Source: Allodiplogaster sudhausi
Lineage: Eukaryota; Nematoda; Chromadorea; Rhabditida; Diplogasteridae
Length of the DNA stretch: 64,000 bases
Reading direction: 5' to 3'
Assembly (NCBI GenBank): GCA_945643635.1
Contig: CALZFC010000090.1
Coordinates: 821,501 to 885,500 of the forward strand
A program made the position numbers and the translations under genes. Of this stretch, positions 46,459 to 57,921 are shown piece after piece. How positions within the stretch are numbered: the stretch's first letter is position 1; the number at the start of each line of letters is the position of its first letter. The notes under the pieces are model-generated. The model was given only the letters and a program-made list of their open reading frames with translations. It had not been told where the DNA came from and made no database searches.

Positions 46459-47618
46459 AGATAGAGAGGAGGGAGAGTGAGGGGAGAGGCCGACATAGGG
46501 ATGATCGTGGTGCGCGCTCAAGCACTCCTCTTCGCCTATTCTTACGCACTCTCTCTCTCTCTCGCTCTCTTTCTCTCTCTCTCTCTCTGTCTCCATTTTC
46601 ATTCCATATTTGATCTTCCCATCCACTCATCTGTCTCTCCTCTCTCCTCTCCCTCAGTTTCACTCTCTCTCACTCTCTCCCAGTCTCTCTCTCCTCCTCT
46701 TACTCTCTTCTCTCACTCCCTCTATCTCTCTCTCTCTCCCTCTCTCTCTCTCCCTCTCCGTCTCCCTCTGTCTGAGCCAGTCTGAGCACATTCGAAACTC
46801 GCCTTCTTGATTTACTTGCGTATTATACCCATAGGATTTCTCTTTCCCTCTCTCTCTTTCCCACTCTCTCTATATCTCGCTCTTTCTCTCGCTCTCCTCT
46901 TGCACTCCATGTTCTCCGTCTACGCGTTCTTGCCTTCTCTCCTTCTCTACCAAGTCAACATGTTTGTCTCGGTCTTTATTCTCTTCCACATACAGGTACC
47001 CCCGTGCTATCATTGTTTCTCTCTTCCTTGTACTCTCAATACTCTCTATCTCCTCTCTCTCTCTCACACTGCTTCTCTCTCTCTACTTCTCACACTCTCA
47101 TTCTCAATCTCTCTCTCTCTCTCCACCTCTCCTGACTCGTTCCCCGTGGTACTCTTTTTTTGTTTACATTGCATTTGTTTGATAGCCCCACATCGAAGAA
47201 GACAGATTCGGGTCGGCGACTCAGTGCGAGTACTTTTCATTCTATTCTACTACATTCCGAGTTCCACACCTTCTACGGTTTTAAATTATTTTATCGTGCT
47301 ACTCACTATTTTCATAGATTTATATCCATTGCATTTAATTATTCACCTAATTAAATTGTCCCCGAATAGTACTTTAGAGCCAAACGGTCATTAGCCAGTC
47401 ATTTCCCGACGAACAATAAAAGCTAGTGCACGAAATATGAAATTATGGTGTTATCACTTTATGCGTTGAAAACATGCGCAAAGGAGGCAAAAGGCACTTG
47501 CGAATTTACAATTGCTCATGGAAATCTTCCTGGGATAAATAAAGAAGAAACATTTTTTTTAAATCCTCATCTCTGATATGGATAATTGTCGAGAAAACGC
47601 GTGGTTGTGTGGTTATGT
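46041..47618. other. Duplication junction and 3' flank of the ZP gene
   Basis: The junction of copies A and B lies at about 46041-46079, where GTCCCCATATTAAGGGCAT runs into CT repeat. The rest is CT/GA-rich (46165-46205, 46409-46457, 46553-46590, 46690-46770) followed by AT-rich sequence. It has no gene of its own that I can recognise. Confidence 0.55.
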
Positions 47619-50600
47619 TTACGGGCCGGTATTATTTAGAAGAATTAATAGAACACATAAGAGTGAGACGACAGAGTGAAGTTGCGATGCGGATGATGGT
47701 TCTTCTTGCTCATTGTAGTTGATTACGGTAGCTTCATCCGGTATGATTACCGTAGTGCTTCTATGATGAGACACTACTGTATGCTGCTGATGTGGGGCTG
47801 CCGTCATCTCTGGGGTGGTTCTCGCCGTTTTCGGATCACTCTCTCTCCTGAGCCGGAAACTGGCGCGGACGGCGAGAACGGCGTCCGCGTCTGAGGCGGA
47901 AGCGGCGAGCGCTTCTGAAGCGGAAGAGAAGGCGGCCCTCCGAGTCTTGGCCGTCCTCTTCTTCGTCCGGTCGCACTCTGTCTGCATGCAGCTACGGCAC
48001 ACGTGCAGATTGCAGAAGATGTTGACTTCGTTGCTGGAGAAAAGAAAAGAATCTCATTCGTTATGATGTATTGTGTAGATTCTAACATCTTCTAGACTTA
48101 TTATGGAAATTATTTAGAATAGGCCCCAGGGATGAGAAGTAAAACCGCTGTTTAATATATGACATCAATGTGCACCAAAAAGAGAATTCACGATTATTGC
48201 TGTTTTTGAGAGGAAAAGGAAAGCCGAAGAAGAGAGGGAGAGAGAAAGAGATAAATAGAGGTTATAGAAGAGAACAAGCGAGAGAGGTGCAAAAAATCGC
48301 AAGGAGAGAGAGAGAAACAGAGAGATAAATAAAGAGAGAGACAAAGAGAGGCGGAGATTGCGTGGACAGAGAGAGAGCGAGAGATGGGGAGAAAGAGATA
48401 GGAAAGAATACGAACAGGCATAAATGTCATCATTCGAGTCGGGGGATAACAGATGAACAGGAATATCCCTCGGATTAACAATGCGAAAACAGCGACGTAG
48501 ACAGATGCTAGAACGGAATTTTTCACTTTTTTTACTTTTAGGGATCTTGCTACCTCTGTTGGTGAAATGGAGAATCTTGTGAGGATTTTCTCTGCATTTT
48601 AATGTTTATTTTTCAAATAAAAATGTATACATATACTTTTCCTTCAAATTTGCATGTAATATAAATACCTCGTGGGAAACGCCCACGCTTTGATGTGATT
48701 GAGAAAGAGAGTCGTGTCTGGTGGCTTGCGAGAGACGCGAAAGTCGGTCCAGACGTCTCCTGAATCGCGAAGTAGAAGTTGGCTAATGGTAGGTATCTAT
48801 ATACTACATAGCAGTTAAATACACCGAAGCGATTACACGATCAAGGGATGAAATAAATACTCCTCAAATAAACAAAATTATTATTTTATTGATTTAAACC
48901 TGATTCACTTGTTTACTATAATAAACTTTCTGTTATTGATAAAAATAATATTGTCCAATGAATCTCCACATGCCTGCAATTTGCAATGAGCACCCGCTTT
49001 CGTCCGCGAGCTCAAGCGATGACTTGTCGTCGGTGGCCCAGCAACGGCCGAGGCGAGCCGAGGTTCCGGGCGTTATCACACGCACCGAGTAGCTCTAAAG
49101 AATAAAGGGCGCGAAACTCAACCGTATAATCTATGCGAATTTTTCTGACTATTCTAGTCATGTTTGGACACGAATGCGCCCTATTTATTTACCACTGTAG
49201 CATGAATCCCCGGATGGCTCCTTTAAAGAATATTGCGAAACATTGCCAGACTAACGACACGATCTCCAACGGCGAGTGGCCGCTTGAGAACGGGCGAATC
49301 CGGCGAGATGCCATCCAGAACGGCGACCTCAAGAATATTACTTGTTAAAAAATAAAATAAATCTTCTATACCATACTTATACTTTTCTCACCTGGAAAGC
49401 GATATATGAATCTGTGCGTACTTTTCATAGTGCCTAAATATGAACAAATTTCCTAGAATTCGAATCTGTTCTGTATGCAAACGCGTTATAAATTGCGACG
49501 CACTGCAAGCGGTCTTTGAACCCTAATTGTAAGAAGGTGAGCGGTACAATCCTCAGAGCTAATAGCAATTTTCCTCATCCTAGGGGCGCGACTAAATTGT
49601 GCACAGCCCACCAATTTTTTCGTACTACGAGATTTCACGTTTGTACGTTCCGAACAATTTTTCAAACAATAAACGTAAAAGATTTCGACCATGGCAGGAT
49701 TCGAACCTGCAATCTTCTGCTCCGTAGGCAGACGCGTTATCCATTGCGCCACACGGCCATTCTTTGCTCTTATGGCTTATAACAAAAGATCGTATGCATG
49801 GAATTCCATTGAAAGGGGTTCATCTTGTAGCAAATTTCATCCTCTTTCTTATGGTGTATGTTTCGACAGGCGAAAACGTTTTTAAAGTAGCTTTTTAAGC
49901 CTTATAATTGAACAGAACGAAATTTCCCATATAAATTGAAACTTTTCAATAAAAGTATGTATGTATCATTTGAAGATCTCCGTGAGAGCTCTTAAATGAT
50001 ATACTAACGATTTTTTTTAAATATTAACATTGAGCGTAGTTATGGCTCGATGAATGCGCATGCACGGTGCCTCGGAGGCCGAAAATGCGCCATTTTGACC
50101 GACTTGCGCGCATTTTTCGAGTGCTACCGTAAAAGATAGTAAGAGTTCCACTTTCACAATAATTGTTTTAGAGGTACCAAAGCACGCTCTTTCACGTGGT
50201 GTTCTCCGTTTTTTAACATGAGGGGGTCCCGATGCCCGAAACGGACCCCTCAAAACACATTTTTGCCAAAATGACCCCTATAATGAAGATTATTGAAAAG
50301 GTTACTGAGGACTTTTTTATGCCCCCATCATACAAGGAATCGAACAAATGTTTCAAAATTGAGATTGGTCGCCATTGAACGGAGTTACGCTCATTTGAAT
50401 ATTTTTGGCATATCAGGGTATACTGTAGACATGCTTGAGAAAAAAATTTTCTGAAAATGTTTTTGGGAAGCCATTTAGGTCCTACACACGCTCTGTTAAG
50501 GAAGTTAGGATCAAAGGGTACTTTTGTTCCCTGTCCTGTGATGGTCGAGACTCTCAGACTGGCTCTCTTAAGGGCATACTTATTTTAAAAATTCCCTACT

Positions 50601-52960
50601 CTAATTGTTAACGTTTGCACAAAGTGAAAGTATTCGCCCATTCATAACTCATTTTTCTTCAAAAATCCATTTATTTCAAGTAGTAAGTGCAAAAGTTTTC
50701 GACCATGGCAGGATTCGAACCTGCAATCTTCTGCTCCGTAGGCAGACGCGTTATCCATTGCGCCACACGGCCATGATTTTGCTGATTTTATCGTACCTGT
50801 TATGCCTTGTGCTGTGATGATCAACCATAAAAAGGAGAGAAATAGGTGCGGGTAGCTCGAGTTCGCTACGCCGAAATAGCACGTCAATTTTCAGTCGCTT
50901 TTATTCGCAGAGAATAATGATCTATTTGGGTGAAGTTGTTTTCAGTCTTCCCGTTCATTCACTTTGCTTGTCAGTGAGTGACAGGTGCTGGAACCTGACC
51001 ATGAGAGAGTCATTCGATTTTTTTCCTCTCACAATCAACCTCCCCCCCCCATTCTCGTTCTCTTTACCTGCTGTCCTTCATCTCTCCCCTTATCACTTTC
51101 TCCCTCAGAAAAGGAAAGGAGCAACACTATAGCGTTTCTCAATATCCGTTCATTGCAGCTCTCGTGTTATGATGTTTTTAAAGCCCTCTGGCAAAGATGG
51201 AAAACAACTCAAAGGCCTCAGGCATAGGCGGCGTGCAACATCCGATGTAGTCTAGTGGTCATGATTTGCGGCTCTCACCCGGGTTCGATTCCCGGCATCG
51301 GAACAAATTTTTGTATATTTTACCATTTAAAATTTTTTTATTTTAGATTTTTCAAGTTTTATAAATTTCTTAAATGCTTCCAACTACTTTGATCGCGCGC
51401 AAAATTATTTTCTCCATTTTGCTGATTTAGTACATATAACTCGAAATAGCGGTAATATCATCAAACTGTGTTTTTTTGTCGTGCCATGTTTGCGAGAAAA
51501 ATATCAATTCCCCTCAATTCCTCAAAATAATTTTTTAAACTTATTTTTTGAATAATTCAAAATCTGTCAAACATAGCTCCAACCATTATTCACAACAAAT
51601 ATAAGTGCTTCGATTTTAAAAAGTTTTTCAATCAATATAGTCACATGATGTTAACCTCATATTTTATGCTGGCTGGAGCCGAGGTTACAGTGGCCGTCGT
51701 CGTGGACGCGGCGCTGTCGATGGTAACACCGCCAAAGTTGACTGTTACTTGGGTACTGCAAAGCAAAGTACAACATTTTCGTGACTGTTACATATCATGG
51801 CGCAAACGTTGCTTCTTAATCGGTTCTATTTAGCTTCTATGCAACAACCGATATTTTTTAAATTGCTTTATATGAATATCATAAGAATTCTTCAAATTTT
51901 TTAAATTAAAACAATGATGTATTTCGCAAAATATTTATTAATTTTTTCCTAAAATATAGCAAATATATAAATTAATTGTTTCCCTGCCTCTTCGGCTGCG
52001 CTGGAATGCAAGTGAGCAGAAATCGCTTGTCGCCCTGGCCCGCCTGGATCGTCCGCCCGGCCTGGACGACAATCTCATTCTCGTAGTTTCCTTCGTCGTT
52101 GTGGCGCGTCTCGCAACCTGTGAGCGGAATCTAAAAGAAAATAAAAAAAAGATTATGTGTAAATCTTAAAAGATAGGCCGAAAATTGTTTTACAAAATAG
52201 CGAACAATGTAAATATGTGCATTGGAATTCTATTATTATTTTCACCCTGTAATAATACAGCCGTAGCAGTAATCTGCTGTTCCGAGAGAAACGATTTATA
52301 ATTGACATTTTATTGCGCAAAATTTGCATGCCTTACGGTCTGGGATATTTTCTTCTCTTCGCTACATTTGCAAGTTCGTCTTTCACATAGATTAAAATAT
52401 TAGAAAGAATTAACACTCCAATGTATCATTTTTTTTCTTTTTGAGCTGGATTTCACTCTCCATTCTTTCATATGACTTCTCATGCATGTTTATTGCATAT
52501 TTTCATTTTGTTGTTTCTCTTTCTCCCTCTCTCTCACTCTCTTTTTCTAGTTTTCATTCCCTTTCTCTTTTCCTTATCTTTCTCTTTCTCTAACTTTATC
52601 TACCAAATGGCTCACTCCTATATATCTGAAGAAGTGGATATATGTTTTTTTTTCTGGACATTGTTTGGAAGTTTGAAAAATTGACAAGTAGATTTTAGTG
52701 TTGACAGCTGGGAGGCATTGAAAGAGAAAAGAATAAAACAAGAGAGAGAGAGAGAGGTGAGAGAGTGCGATACGGAGAGAGGAAGGGGAAAAAGGAAGGA
52801 TTGTATTTGCAAAGAGAGTGTGCAAAAAGGACTAGACCCTTGGGGGAAGCAGGGAAAGTGACCAAAAGCAAGTAGCAAAAGTCGCTTTTTCCTTTCCTCT
52901 CCCGGTGGCACCGGTAAGTGGACCAGTTCTAGGTATGCAACAGACAGGTGTAGCTTCTCG

Positions 52961-53014
<54 letters not shown>

Positions 53015-54250
53015 AAGGAACTAGAAGGAGGAAAGAGAGAGAGAGAGATAGAGAGAAAGAAAGACAGAGAAAGAGAAGGAGGTGAGAGAGAGAGAGAGAG
53101 AGAAAGAGAAGGAGGAGAGAGAGAGAGAGACCGAGTGGTGAGACATATTTTACAGACACAGACACTTCGTTTTCACGCTTGTTATCGTTGCTGGACGTAG
53201 TTGCATCATCCGGACCTCATCCAACACAGGAAAATACTTTCTTACGCTTTGTCTTCACTCTGCGCGGATCTGTTATAAAGCGAGTTCCAGAACAACAATT
53301 TTTGAGCCTTCTAGCGAAAATATTCAAGTTACATGCATAGCAACATTGGACCACAGCCAGTACTTAAGTTCCACATCATCCATTTAGCTTCTTTAAATCC
53401 ATTTCTCCTGTATCGAAACTGCAACGAACCCCTCACCCACTGATTTTGAGATTCGCTAGCATAAGAAAAGGGGTCCAGAAAGCCCCTTTGAAAACCCTAT
53501 TGACTGAAAAAATAAGAAAGGATTGAGTAAAAATCAGCTCAAGAGAAAGAGGGCCTGGAACAAAAGAGCACACATGAGAAGGTCTTCAACTTTTTTTTCA
53601 ATGTGAGTAACTGCCCTGGCAGCTGGTACTAAGAAAGTACTAAGAAAGTGCGCAGTCTGAGAAGATCCCCTCGTTTTCTCTCTCTCTCACCCTTCACCTG
53701 CTGAGACTATGCACAGTACAGTTCGACAGCTATCCTCCTGCCTATTATAACTAGCTTCTCTCACCTGGTTATGAGGCAGAGGGCGAGGAAAAGAGAGAGA
53801 GAGAGAAAGAAAGAGAGAAAGAAAGGCAGAGATCCAGAAAGACTGACGAATTGAAAAAAGAAGACTGCCATCATGAACTCCATAATGCACTCTTCATCCT
53901 CTTTTTACCATCCCGACTTTTTCAGCCTCACATCAAACAATTAACAACTGCATTTATCCGAAATCTTGAAGGCGACATTCTCCATTAGATTAGCTTGTTC
54001 ATTCTATTTCTCTCTCTCTCTCACTCAGTCTCTCTCTCTCCTCTCTCGTTCTCTCTCTCTCTTCTCTCTATAAATCTCTCTCTCTCGCTCTCCCTCTCTC
54101 GTTTATCCTCCAAATAATTGAAGAAAATGCTGATGGGTCCGGCTGTGTCACCTTGAGCTACAAAACACTCGAACTCGCTCGAACCAAGAAGCGCAGCGAA
54201 GCAAAAGAGCCAAGTCACCACATCCACTTAGTCACATGAAGAATCGGTTG

Positions 54251-54294
<44 letters not shown>

Positions 54295-55618
54295 GATAGA
54301 AAGAGAAAGAGAGAGAGAAAGAGACGAGAGAGAGACAGACAGATCAATGGGGAGGGAGGGTCAAAGAGAGATAGAGCAAGAGAGAACGAGAGATAGATGA
54401 AAAAGTAACAAAAGAGGAGATTCTAGTTGTATAAGATAAAAACCAATCTGAACGAACGAGCTAAAGTAAGACGTGTCGAACGGTCCACCACGGTGCATTG
54501 GAAAAGGAGGAAATAGCTAAATTAATGCAAAGAAATACGGTAAGCTAGGCAAGTATAGGAAAGTAAAGACATTAACGTATAATTTCTAAGATTATTAAAC
54601 AGAATTAAAATTCATTTGAACATAAAATTTTATAAAACAATGATGAATAATTCGGAGACATGTTAAAATTAATCGAGTATTTAAATTTAAATTTAGAAAA
54701 AAAAATCAATGATGAATAATTTGGTAACTTTTTCAAGAATTAATTAAGATATATTCACATATAAAAGCAGACTAAAATGATAATGAATCTAATTTGGCCA
54801 ACCTTGAGCACATAGGAGGTCCTTGGCTGGACGGCGCCGTCTGCGTAGATGCAGTTGGGCGTGCCTTTCTCCGTGTAGATCAGGCCGGAGAACGTGGCGT
54901 TGAAGCGAATCTTCAGCACGAAATCACTCTGAATCGAGAATCACAAGTTTTCCAGCCTATAACCTACATAGATAATTTCTTATAAACTACTTCAAATATT
55001 GTAAATAAATAAATGCATAATTTCCATGGAATGCTCCACAATTTCCAAACAACCTTCTTGCTTCTCTTTAGCTCTGCTACTGGCTATTTCCAGCACTGTC
55101 ATAGTGTGAAGTTCAGGGCTTTGAATAGCATTCTCATTGAATGTTGGAGATGTTGTTGAGTGAAATCCTATTTTCTCAGCTGGGTGGAATAGAAATAAAA
55201 TGTAAAAAGAGTAAGTGTGAAAACTAGGATGAAGAATTATAGTAAAAATAAGAGGGAATTTGATAGAGCAAGTGAGAAATTGGGAGGGAGAGAGAGAGGG
55301 TGAAAGAGAGAGGGGGGGGGAGAGAGAGAAAACAGCAAAGAAGGAGAACGGGAGTAGGAAAAGAGTTGTGCCCGCTGAACGATTGAATAGCAGAGTTGGT
55401 CACGGGAGAATTAGCCGTTTCTACTCGGAAGACGCCAAGGACGCCGAGCGGTGGCCATTGTTGAAGAAAGGGACACGAATTATAGGATTGTGAGAGAGAG
55501 AGAGATAGAACAAGATAGATAAAGAGAGAGAAAGAGACATATAGAGAGGCAGAGAGACAAAGAGAGAAAGAGAGAGAGAGCGCGCGAGAGAGAGAGAGAG
55601 GGAGGAAGAGAGAGAGAA

Positions 55619-55674
<56 letters not shown>

Positions 55675-55831
55675 ATAATTATGCACAGGTCGCCCGCTCA
55701 CATGTTGACATCGAGAGCACCGGAAACACTAGTTTCATCTGGCTATGCTATGTGAATACGGAATGTTTAGGATAAAGAAGTTCTCTGTTAATCGTGCGAG
55801 CGGGAAGAGAGTGAGAGATAGAGACAGAGAT

Positions 55832-55865
<34 letters not shown>

Positions 55866-56498
55866 GGGGAGAGAGAAAAAATATTCGGAAAGGGATAATA
55901 GAGCTGGATATGTAGCAAAAGGAAGTCTGAAAAATAAAACGTTCCCGTTCCAGAACAAAACCCCACACAGTTGATCACCTTATTATCAAATCTCCTCCCC
56001 CCCAATTATATCGTTCCTAGTCTCAAAATTACAAAATTTCTATAAAATATAACCTTTATTGGGCGAACATTGAGCATGAAACATGACAAGATGACTAAAG
56101 CAAGTTGAGCACAGCTGATTCATATAAAATTTGGTGCCAAAATATAAATATAGACTAAGTAATATTGTAAATTCAGAGATAATCTGTTCGTAGTTTTGAA
56201 TGGCGATCACAAGCAGTCAGTCTATTCCTGACGATCTACCGTATCATTATCCACACACTCGCGCGAGCATTTTATATAACGATAAGACTACCTCACATCC
56301 GATAACAGAGATATGATTCACGAACAACCTGACCTTATCGCAAGAGATGGACGTCTGCAGGATGGCAGGCAGAAGAAGATTCTGACCTCGGGCGAGGCAT
56401 AAAATGGCGGGAAAATAAAATAGCAATTTTGGCACGTAGCCAAGACGGGGAAGCCGACGGCGGTGGCCAGTGGTGGCCGCCACAGAAGGCGTGATCAT
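47619..56498 (-). CDS. Secreted/membrane ZP-domain protein (cuticlin-like)
   Basis: ZP modules polymerise into extracellular matrices such as cuticle and apical lumen coats. Nine phase-consistent exons (minus): 56334-56498, 54803-54928, 51988-52130, 51645-51755, 49392-49433, 49256-49340, 48974-49094, 48669-48759, 47619-48033; 432 aa. Seen: N-terminal hydrophobic signal (core LLFYFPAILCLA), ZP-N from Cys53 (SCDKSDFVLKI, FSGLIYTEKGTPNC, GCETRHNDEGNYEN, FLLTC), linker, ZP-C (KRPLAVGDRV, GRCWATDDKSS, DESGCSL, EVNIFCNLHVCRSC), a basic stretch DRTKKRTAKTR like the cleavage site after ZP-C, an Ala/Ser linker, and a C-terminal hydrophobic segment (SVVSLLCVLLILL). Introns 3 and 7 need GC donors (51987, 48973). 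Exon 5 start and the exon 3-4 junction are the weakest points. Intron 4 hosts two tRNA-Arg genes and a truncated tRNA-Glu. Confidence 0.82.
49101..49227. mobile_element. MITE-like element filling ZP intron 6
   Basis: Runs from ATAAAGGGCGCGAAACTC to GGCTCCTTTAAA and occupies most of the 161-bp intron. It shares CGAAACTCAA and TTTTTCTGACTATTCTAGTC with the CP3 copies. Confidence 0.6.
49686..49758 (-). tRNA. tRNA-Arg(ACG)
   Basis: 73 nt. Acceptor GGCCGTG/CATGGTC, D arm GCGC, anticodon stem TCTGC/GCAGA with loop CTACGGA (anticodon ACG), T arm GCAGG/CCTGC with TTCGAAT, discriminator G. All stems pair. It lies in intron 4 of the ZP gene, same strand. No intron is present. Confidence 0.95.
49760..50560. 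other. Sequence present only in duplication copy B
   Basis: About 800 bp between the two tRNA-Arg genes of copy B without counterpart in copy A, where the two tRNAs are only 247 bp apart. It has no recognisable coding capacity or terminal repeats. It is either an insertion in B or a deletion in A. Confidence 0.55.
50700..50772 (-). tRNA. tRNA-Arg(ACG)
   Basis: 73 nt, identical in all stems and loops to the copy at 49686-49758; fully paired cloverleaf with anticodon ACG. Also within ZP intron 4, sense strand. Upstream 130 bp are homologous to the flank of the copy at 45949. Confidence 0.95.
51241..51303 (+). pseudogene. Truncated tRNA-Glu(CTC)
   Basis: Acceptor TCCGATG/CATCGGA pairs perfectly, D arm GTCT is present, anticodon loop CTCTCAC (anticodon CTC) is present, and T arm CCGGG/CCCGG with TTCGATT is perfect. 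The 3' side of the anticodon stem and the variable loop (about 10 nt) are missing, so the molecule is 63 nt instead of about 73. It lies antisense in ZP intron 4. Confidence 0.8.
52131..54802. repeat. ZP intron 2, microsatellite-rich
   Basis: GA-rich on plus at 52741-52760, 52966-53130, 53793-53825 and 54255-54310; CT-rich at 54010-54080. No exon was seen. Confidence 0.6.
54929..56333. repeat. ZP intron 1, microsatellite-rich
   Basis: GA repeats on plus at 55280-55330, 55492-55672 and 55817-55880. Remaining sequence is AT-rich without coding signals. Confidence 0.6.
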
Positions 56499-56815
56499 GC
56501 GGTTGAAGAGAGTAGTTGGTCAGGGACGATGAGAGTCTAGGAGATTGGGGTACAGAGGAGGAGGTAATGTTGGAGGGCTGACGAGATATAGGAGGGCTCT
56601 TGGGGAAGGGAAAAGAGTAGATCAGAGCAGCATCAAGACTAGGGATGATGGCAGAGCAGAAGATTTGATTGGATCAAGTGACTACAGCCGAATTATGCCA
56701 CAGGGTTGGAGAGGAGAGAAGAGACACGAAGAAGCAGTGGGATAGAACAAGTCGCGCGTAGAAATGAATAGGAGGAGGAGAGGGAAGGAATGAGAGAGAG
56801 AGGGCGAGAGAGAGC

Positions 56816-56847
<32 letters not shown>

Positions 56848-56983
56848 AAAGGGACTGTTGCTGGTACAGAAACTATGAATAGCGTATGTAGAACTAGCCA
56901 AGCAGAGAGTGAATAGAAAGGAGAGAGAAGCAGGAGAACTAGTAATGACAAGGTACGAGAAGGGCAATGCTTAAGTAGAGAGT

Positions 56984-57027
<44 letters not shown>

Positions 57028-57658
57028 GAGAGGTAATAGGGAAATAGGCGGAGACTAGTGGCGCAAGGAGTAGACTAGGTCGGTCGGAAGGGTGAAGATG
57101 GGTAGCATATGACAAGTGAGAGTAAGGAAGGTAGGTAGGTAGCATCTTCAGAAAGTGTCAAGAGATGCCAACAATGAAGGGGCAATCAAATATGGCTGCG
57201 GGTTCACTGAGAGGGAGAGAGAGAGACATAGAGAAAGAGGGATAGAGAGACAGAGAGAAAGAGAAAGGAAAATTAAACAAGGGACAGTAGAAAGTGGCCT
57301 GCCATACGTAATATGCATATATGCGCAATCATAATACAGAACCACTCGACAAATCTAGCACGGTCTGTAATATGCGCATATTCCAATGGCAACACAATAA
57401 TAGAATAGATGGTCCCATACGAAGGAAAGGGGCGAGGGGAGGGTCAAACGGATGAAACATCATATTTCGACTGAACATGAAAATATGACCAATATACGGG
57501 ATTGATGCAATTACAAAAGAAAGTTCTTGTGTGCTAATACATATTCGATATGATGGATACGTGATTACTGTAATAGATGACGGATTCAAGAGGATACTGT
57601 AGAAGCATATCCGAATCAAGGGATTACTGTAGCTCTGATCACAGCTTCTTCAGCGAGA
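56499..57658. promoter_or_regulatory. Upstream region of the ZP gene and 3' flank of the SHC gene
   Basis: 1.16 kb, GA-rich on plus at 56790-56850, 56985-57035 and 57210-57265. No TATA box or gene was recognised. Confidence 0.45.
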
Positions 57659-57787
57659 TCACAGCTTCTCCGGTCGCGGAATCGCACGCAGCAGACGCAT
57701 CTCCGACTGATCCGTGCGGACCGGCAGCATCTGGTTGTAGTGGTACTGGACGAGGTCGACCACGGACTCGAACTGTTGCTCCTGAAG

Positions 57788-57834
<47 letters not shown>

Positions 57835-57889
57835 TAGAGAAAGAGAGAGATAGAGAGAGAGAGAGATATAGAGAAAGAAAGAGAGAGAA

Positions 57890-57921
<32 letters not shown>

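Larger units (their letters stand above)
46079..50780. repeat. Direct segmental duplication, copy B
   Basis: Right unit of the tandem duplication. Relative to copy A it lacks about 910 bp of CT-rich sequence (between about 46692 and 46694), lacks a further 60 bp near 46855, and carries about 800 extra bp at about 49760-50560 between its two tRNA-Arg genes. It contains the functional 3' half of the ZP gene. Confidence 0.85.

Noticed and set aside
50017..50253. 78-codon minus frame in the copy B-specific segment
   Set aside because: No splice context, no similarity I recognise, and not present in copy A; probably chance.
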